This document shows, piece after piece, positions 7,476 to 10,986 of a stretch of DNA of 10,986 bases (the first letter of the stretch is position 1; every line of letters begins with the position of its first letter). The DNA is from Candidatus Aerophobota bacterium (GTDB lineage Bacteria > Aerophobota > Aerophobia > Aerophobales > AE-B3A), in assembly GCA_030672445.1 (NCBI GenBank), contig DAOVGK010000082.1, positions 1 to 10,986 on the forward strand, written 5' to 3'. The translations under genes were made by a program, and so were the position numbers. The notes under the pieces were generated by a model. The model was not told the origin of the DNA. It searched no databases and saw only the letters and a program-made list of their open reading frames with translations.

Positions 7476-9152
7476 GTGAAGAGAAGCGGAGCTCAGGTAG
7501 TAGTTGAGGCTTTATTAAAGGAGGGAGTAAAAACCATATTTGGATTTCCAGGCGGAGCGGTGATTCCTCTCTATGATGTCCTTTACGATACGCCGAAAAT
7601 CAAACATATCTTAACTCGCCATGAACAAGCAGCTGCCCATGCTGCGGATGGATACGCCCGAGCTACCGGTGGGGTAGGAGTATGTATTGCTACCTCCGGG
7701 CCAGGAGCGACAAACCTGGTTACCGGAATTGCTACTGCCTGTATGGATTCCATCCCTCTAGTTGTTCTTACTGGCCAGGTTCCTACCTCTATGATTGGAA
7801 ACGATGCCTTTCAGGAGGCAAATATAACGGGAATAACTTATTCTATAACTAAACATAACTATCTGGTGAAGAATGTGAACGAGCTACCCCGGGTTTTAAA
7901 AGAAGCCTTTTGCATCGCTAAGACTGGTAGGCCGGGACCAGTATTAGTAGATCTTCCCAAGAATGTACTAACCGGAGAGACTTCAGTTCCTTATCCTGAA
8001 GAAGTTGAGATTAGAAGCTATAATCCTAACTATAAGGGTAACCCCAAACAGATTAAACGGGCTGCCGAAGCTATAGAGGAGTCCGAGAAACCTGTTATTT
8101 ATGCTGGAGGCGGAGTGATCAGTTCAGGAGCATCGTCCCGATTGGTCGAATTTGCTCGTCACACCAATATTCCGGTGACCACTACCCTGATGGGATTAGG
8201 CTCTTTTCCGGAAGACGATCCTCTTTCCTTAAAGATGCTGGGAATGCATGGAACCCGTTATGCCAATTATGCAGTTAGTGACACGGATCTACTTATCGCT
8301 GTTGGAGCGAGGTTTGACGACCGAATAACTGGCAAGATATCAGAATTTGCCTCACACGCTAAGATAATCCACATAGATATTGATCCCACCGCTATAAGTA
8401 AGAATGTGAGAGTTGATATTCCTATTGTGGGTGATGCCAAGGATATTCTTTCTCAGCTACTCAGGGCTCTCCAAAAGAGAAAGAAAAGAGAAAGTTGGCT
8501 TGGAAAGATTCGGGAGTGGAAAAAAAAGTATCCCTTAAAATATGAAATGGGTGGAGATTTGAAACCCCAGTACGTAGTGGAAATGATATACAAAGTGACT
8601 AAAGGAGAAGCTATCATTGCTACTGAGGTAGGCCAGAATCAGATGTGGGCGGCTCAGTATTATCAGTATACCAAGCCCCGGACTTTTATTTCCTCGGGAG
8701 GATTAGGGACTATGGGGTATGGTTTTCCTGCTTGCATTGGGGCACAGATTGGCCGTCCGGGAAAGATTGTTTTCGACATTGCTGGCGATGGAAGTTTTCA
8801 GATGAATATACAAGAGCTAGCAACAGCGGTCAATTACAAAGTTCCGGTGAAAATCGCTATTTTGAATAATGGATATCTGGGGATGGTTAGACAATGGCAG
8901 CAGCTATTTTATCAATCTCGCTACTCCCACGTGAATCTAGAGGGCCACCCCGACTTCGTGAAGGTTGCACAAGCTTACGGAATTGAGGGAATCAGGGTGA
9001 CAAAGCCGGAAGAAGTAGAGCCAGCTTTAAAAAAGTCTCTCAATATAGCCGGCCCAGTAGTTTTAGACTTTAGAGTCTCCCGGGAGGAAAACGTTTTTCC
9101 CATGGTTCCAGCAGGAGCAGCTCTAAACCAGATTATAGAGGGACTAGCCTAA
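7476..9152 (+). CDS. ilvB: acetolactate synthase, large (catalytic) subunit
   Basis: This ThDP/FAD enzyme condenses two pyruvates to 2-acetolactate, or pyruvate with 2-oxobutyrate, opening valine, leucine and isoleucine synthesis. The 558-residue length is normal. The N-terminal domain has [13 protein letters not shown] (22-34) and the catalytic Glu in [18 protein letters not shown] (E50). The central FAD domain has [10 protein letters not shown] (277-286). The C-terminal ThDP site runs from GDGSFQMN (437-444) to NN at 464-465, and [10 protein letters not shown] (470-479) is specific to acetohydroxyacid synthases. These set it apart from pyruvate oxidase or glyoxylate carboligase. The start is GTG 7476, 8 nt after a strong AAGGAG (7462-7467). 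It follows secA by 21 bp and probably shares its transcript. No ilvN/ilvH small-subunit gene follows; a tRNA gene comes next. Confidence 0.95.
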   Translation: MKRSGAQVVVEALLKEGVKTIFGFPGGAVIPLYDVLYDTPKIKHILTRHEQAAAHAADGYARATGGVGVCIATSGPGATNLVTGIATACMDSIPLVVLTGQVPTSMIGNDAFQEANITGITYSITKHNYLVKNVNELPRVLKEAFCIAKTGRPGPVLVDLPKNVLTGETSVPYPEEVEIRSYNPNYKGNPKQIKRAAEAIEESEKPVIYAGGGVISSGASSRLVEFARHTNIPVTTTLMGLGSFPEDDPLSLKMLGMHGTRYANYAVSDTDLLIAVGARFDDRITGKISEFASHAKIIHIDIDPTAISKNVRVDIPIVGDAKDILSQLLRALQKRKKRESWLGKIREWKKKYPLKYEMGGDLKPQYVVEMIYKVTKGEAIIATEVGQNQMWAAQYYQYTKPRTFISSGGLGTMGYGFPACIGAQIGRPGKIVFDIAGDGSFQMNIQELATAVNYKVPVKIAILNNGYLGMVRQWQQLFYQSRYSHVNLEGHPDFVKVAQAYGIEGIRVTKPEEVEPALKKSLNIAGPVVLDFRVSREENVFPMVPAGAALNQIIEGLA

Positions 9153-9175
9153 TAACCAAACTTTGAGTTTTTTTG

Positions 9176-9248
9176 GCGCCTGTAGTTCAGTGGATAGAAC
9201 GTCGGCCTCCGGAGCCGAAAGTCGCAGGTTCAAATCCTGCCAGGCGCA
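9176..9248 (+). tRNA. tRNA-Arg (anticodon CCG)
   Basis: The 73-nt cloverleaf is fully paired. The acceptor GCGCCTG (9176-9182) pairs with CAGGCGC (9241-9247) with discriminator A9248. The D-arm is GTTC/GAAC. The anticodon stem is TCGGC/GCCGA around loop CTCCGGA with anticodon CCG at 9209-9211. The variable loop is AAGTC. The T-arm is GCAGG/CCTGC with loop TTCAAAT. It reads CGG. No CCA is encoded (TCA follows), so CCA is added enzymatically. It starts 23 bp after ilvB, behind a T-run, and is on the same strand. Confidence 0.96.
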
Positions 9249-9341
9249 TCAGGCAAACCTCAGAACATCTTTCCTTAGCTATGGTACCATCTAGTGCGGT
9301 AGACCCTAAAAAATGATTCCTTGATTCCATGAGTAAGTTAA

Positions 9342-10496
9342 ATGTCCATTGTCTCCATAGTAAAATGTTCGGATTATGAGCAGGAAAAGGTTTATAAAGC
9401 AGTAAAAAAGGCTATTGAGCTTATGGGTGGGATAGGACAGATTATTAAACCAGGTGAAACTGTTCTTCTCAAGATAAACCTTCTTTCAGCCAGACCTCCC
9501 GAGAGGGCTGTCACCACTCATCCCTCTCTAGTAGGAGCCGTGGTAAGATTGGTCAAAGAGATGGGAGCTACGGCCTGGGTGGGGGAGGCAGCCTCTACCG
9601 GTGGTATGGGATTGGAAAGAAGAAGAGGGGCCTTCGATATTTGCGGCATCAGGGAAGTGGTAGAAAAAGAGGGCGGCGAAATAGTAAATTTCTCCCTTGA
9701 GGGATATAAAAAGGTTAAGATCCCTTATGCTAAGAAACTTGAAGAAATTAATCTTGCCAGACCCATCCTGGAGGCAGATGTAGTAGTTTCCCTTCCCAAA
9801 TTAAAGACCCATGAGCTAACTCTTCTTACGGGAGCGGTAAAGAACTTTTTTGGCTGTGTACCTTCCGCTGACCGCTTCGAGGCTCATAGACTCAGCAAAG
9901 TGGAGGAGTTTTCTCAGGCAGTGGTGGATATTTATTCTGTATGCAAACCCGAATTAGCTATAATGGATGCAGTGGTAGCCATGGAAGGGGAGGGTCCTTC
10001 TGTGGGGGACCCTATTCATCTGGGGACAGTTCTTGCCTCCCCTGACTGCGTAAGTCTAGATGTAGTAGCCTCTCAGATGACTGGTTTCAAACCCCAAGAG
10101 ATCCTAACCTCCGTTGACGCAATGGAGCGAGGGTTGGGTCCTCAAGCTCTGGAGGAAATAAAGATAGTTGGGGAGGAGTTAAAAAAGGTGAGAAGAGTTG
10201 ATTTTAAGAAGCCTTCCGCCTATAGTAATTTGGCCCACCGATCTTTGCGCAGACTACTTACTCCCTTGGGAATAAGAATCTTCAGGGTCTATCCCGAAGT
10301 TGATCAATCTAGGTGCAGTCAATGTGGCTTGTGTGAGGAAAAATGTCCTGGAGGAGCAATTAGGCTGGATCCTTTCCCTCTCTTCAACTATGATAAATGC
10401 ATTCAGTGCTTCACTTGCCATGAGCTCTGTCCAGAGGAAGCCATCGGAATAAAACGAAGTTGGCTGGCCCGGCAATTACAAAAACATAGCCTATAA
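9342..10496 (+). CDS. DUF362 domain protein with C-terminal 2x[4Fe-4S] ferredoxin module
   Basis: The 384-residue product has a DUF362 domain over residues 1 to about 285. It includes ETVLLKINLLS (39-49), TTHPSLVGAVV (58-68), a GEAAS segment (81-85) and the family hallmark LPKLKTHELTLLTGAVKNFF (151-170). Two ferredoxin-type motifs follow: CSQCGLCEEKCP (C325, C328, C331, C335) and CIQCFTCHELCP (C353, C356, C359, C363). Each should hold one [4Fe-4S] cluster. No signal peptide or membrane segment is visible, so a soluble cytoplasmic electron carrier or redox enzyme is likely. The family's reaction is not established. ATG 9342 follows a poor ribosome-binding site. The 93-bp gap after the tRNA holds no gene; it contains a 10-bp palindrome, ATGGTACCAT, at 9281-9290. 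The gene has no clear operon partner, and minus-strand remnants follow it. Confidence 0.88.
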   Translation: MSIVSIVKCSDYEQEKVYKAVKKAIELMGGIGQIIKPGETVLLKINLLSARPPERAVTTHPSLVGAVVRLVKEMGATAWVGEAASTGGMGLERRRGAFDICGIREVVEKEGGEIVNFSLEGYKKVKIPYAKKLEEINLARPILEADVVVSLPKLKTHELTLLTGAVKNFFGCVPSADRFEAHRLSKVEEFSQAVVDIYSVCKPELAIMDAVVAMEGEGPSVGDPIHLGTVLASPDCVSLDVVASQMTGFKPQEILTSVDAMERGLGPQALEEIKIVGEELKKVRRVDFKKPSAYSNLAHRSLRRLLTPLGIRIFRVYPEVDQSRCSQCGLCEEKCPGGAIRLDPFPLFNYDKCIQCFTCHELCPEEAIGIKRSWLARQLQKHSL

Positions 10497-10536
10497 AATT
10501 AGCCTTCCCTACCGGAGAATATATAGATAGTTTTCT

Positions 10537-10680
10537 TCAACTCTCAATGTCCCGGGTTAGTCTTGGCTCTCCATAAAGAAGTACTGCCCGCCCGCCAATA
10601 ATCATATAGGGTATAGTTTACTCATCAAGAGCCAGGGCAAGTTTAGTTAAGATTTCTTGAAACAATTGAGAATCCTTGTA
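10537..10680 (-). pseudogene. remnant of a nucleotidyltransferase-like (MNT/AbiEii-type) gene, N-terminal part
   Basis: Reading the minus strand from 10680, one frame gives SQLFQEILTKLALALDE, then a stop (TAA, 10620-10618), then TIPYMIIGGRAVLLYGEP followed by RLTRDIES and a second stop (TGA, 10539-10537). The IIGG-A-LLYGEPR-TRDI pattern is that of minimal nucleotidyltransferases such as those in antitoxin or AbiEii-like pairs. In these the GG is followed by a D-x-D metal site; here it reads D-I-E. There is no in-frame ATG (AAG stands where MDSQ would be expected), one nonsense codon interrupts the frame, and everything after the first metal site is missing. The gene is therefore broken and truncated towards the DUF362 gene. 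The family call is by motif recall. Confidence 0.55.
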
Positions 10681-10757
10681 ACTCTTATATCAACATCTAT
10701 TCCTTCTAAAGGGTCCTTGGGTGGTAAAACGCCAAGATCTACCCCCTCCTTCCACTA
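10647..10757 (-). other. short protein-like minus-strand frame of unknown origin, beside the nucleotidyltransferase remnant
   Basis: Between TAG (10757-10755) and TAA (10649-10647) on the minus strand lie 35 open codons reading WKEGVDLGVLPPKDPLEGID, then VDIRVTR and a further eight residues. The composition looks genic rather than random. No ATG is present, and its last codons overlap the remnant's first codons in another frame. It may be a piece of the same or a neighbouring decayed gene, or chance. With the remnant it accounts for most of 10497-10795, where I see no intact gene, RNA or clear terminator. Confidence 0.25.
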
Positions 10758-10795
10758 GATAGTTCTATTCTTTTTTCAGGAATGCGGAAGTCAGG

Positions 10796-10986
10796 CTAAA
10801 AAGTATAGGTAAAGCCAGCCTCAATTATGGCCTTTGGGGTTTTTTGAATCCCTTCTGATAATCCTGGACCAAAGAGAGTGCTATCTTTGCCAAAACAAAC
10901 TGCTGTGTCAAAATTAAAACTTAGATTATTACTTAATTGATTACGGTATCCTGGTATAATAATCATACTTTTGTCATTTAAACTGG
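10796..10986 (-). CDS. C-terminus of a probable outer-membrane beta-barrel protein (5' end outside window)
   Basis: On the minus strand a frame is open from the right window edge to TAG at 10798-10796, giving 62 residues. The visible segments are SMIIIPGYRNQLSNNLSFNF, DTAVCFGKDSTLFGPG and a tail AIIEAGFTYTF. The alternating hydrophobic and polar pattern and the terminal Phe preceded by G-F-T-Y-T are what the BAM complex recognises at the end of outer-membrane barrels. The NNLSFNFDTAVCFGKDSTLFG stretch, split here as the motif spans 20 or more residues, faintly recalls DUF1302/alginate-export-like porins, but that is a guess. It is convergent with the DUF362 gene. The unusual lack of stops over 62 codons in AT-rich DNA supports real coding sequence. 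It may or may not be intact upstream. Confidence 0.5.
   Translation of the reverse strand, partial: SLNDKSMIIIPGYRNQLSNNLSFNFDTAVCFGKDSTLFGPGLSEGIQKTPKAIIEAGFTYTF

Noticed and set aside
8645..8869. Second + strand open frame inside ilvB
   Set aside because: It overlaps the ThDP-binding part of ilvB in another frame and has no ribosome-binding site or family motif.
9158..9174. T-run after ilvB (AAACT TTG AGTTT followed by TTTT) as an intrinsic terminator
   Set aside because: The stem is five A/T-rich pairs with a 3-nt loop and runs straight into the tRNA. It is too weak to call a terminator.
9281..9290. Perfect 10-bp palindrome ATGGTACCAT between tRNA-Arg and the DUF362 gene
   Set aside because: It is short, has no second copy in the window and no promoter placed around it. 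Such palindromes are expected by chance, so it is not called an operator.
9176..9341. tRNA-Arg as an integration site for a mobile element
   Set aside because: I found no repeat of the tRNA 3' end downstream and no integrase gene in the window.
10811..10846. GGCC...GGGGTTTTTT on the + strand as a terminator for the DUF362 gene
   Set aside because: It lies more than 300 bp past the stop, the stem is imperfect with a 12-nt loop, and the bases are explained as codons of the minus-strand barrel-like frame.

Overview
This is a bacterial chromosome segment of housekeeping genes, almost all on the + strand, with a degraded, gene-poor stretch at the right end. An Omp85/BamA-type barrel C-terminus opens the window, and a second protein at the right edge ends like an outer-membrane barrel. 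Together they point to a diderm (Gram-negative) bacterium. The DNA is moderately AT-rich by eye and arginine is written mostly AGA/AGG. Gene order does not match any model organism I know, so an uncultured or candidate-phylum lineage is plausible. I cannot name the species from the sequence.

Layout. (1) 2-4501 is a tightly packed, probably co-transcribed run: the end of an Omp85 barrel gene, lipB (lipoate transfer), rsmD (16S rRNA methylation), a small TudS/DUF523-like desulfidase candidate, uvrC (excision repair) and an alkyl-DNA methyltransferase gene (ogt). Several of these overlap by a few bases. (2) 4502-4751 is a gene-free leader. It holds a promoter-like sequence, a bulged hairpin and a 110-bp imperfect inverted repeat built on a 9-bp period. 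(3) 4752-9152 holds secA and, 21 bp later, the acetolactate synthase catalytic subunit gene ilvB. No regulatory-subunit gene follows. (4) 9176-9248 is tRNA-Arg(CCG). (5) 9342-10496 is a DUF362-type protein with a C-terminal 2x[4Fe-4S] ferredoxin module. (6) 10497-10795 carries no intact gene but contains minus-strand fragments of a decayed nucleotidyltransferase-like gene. (7) 10796-10986 is the 3' end of a minus-strand gene that ends in a phenylalanine, as outer-membrane barrels do.

Functionally the genes belong to separate core processes: envelope biogenesis (Omp85 protein, SecA), cofactor attachment (LipB), ribosome maturation (RsmD, tRNA-Arg), DNA repair (UvrC, Ogt) and branched-chain amino acid synthesis (IlvB). 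Two proteins are poorly understood: the TudS-like protein and the DUF362-ferredoxin. I did not find a convincing new multi-gene system. The most noteworthy signals are an apparent internal duplication in the SecA N-terminus, a micro-duplicated charged insert in SecA, the 9-bp-phased inverted repeat upstream of secA, an RsmD with alanine in place of the catalytic Asp/Asn, and the decayed minus-strand genes at the right end.
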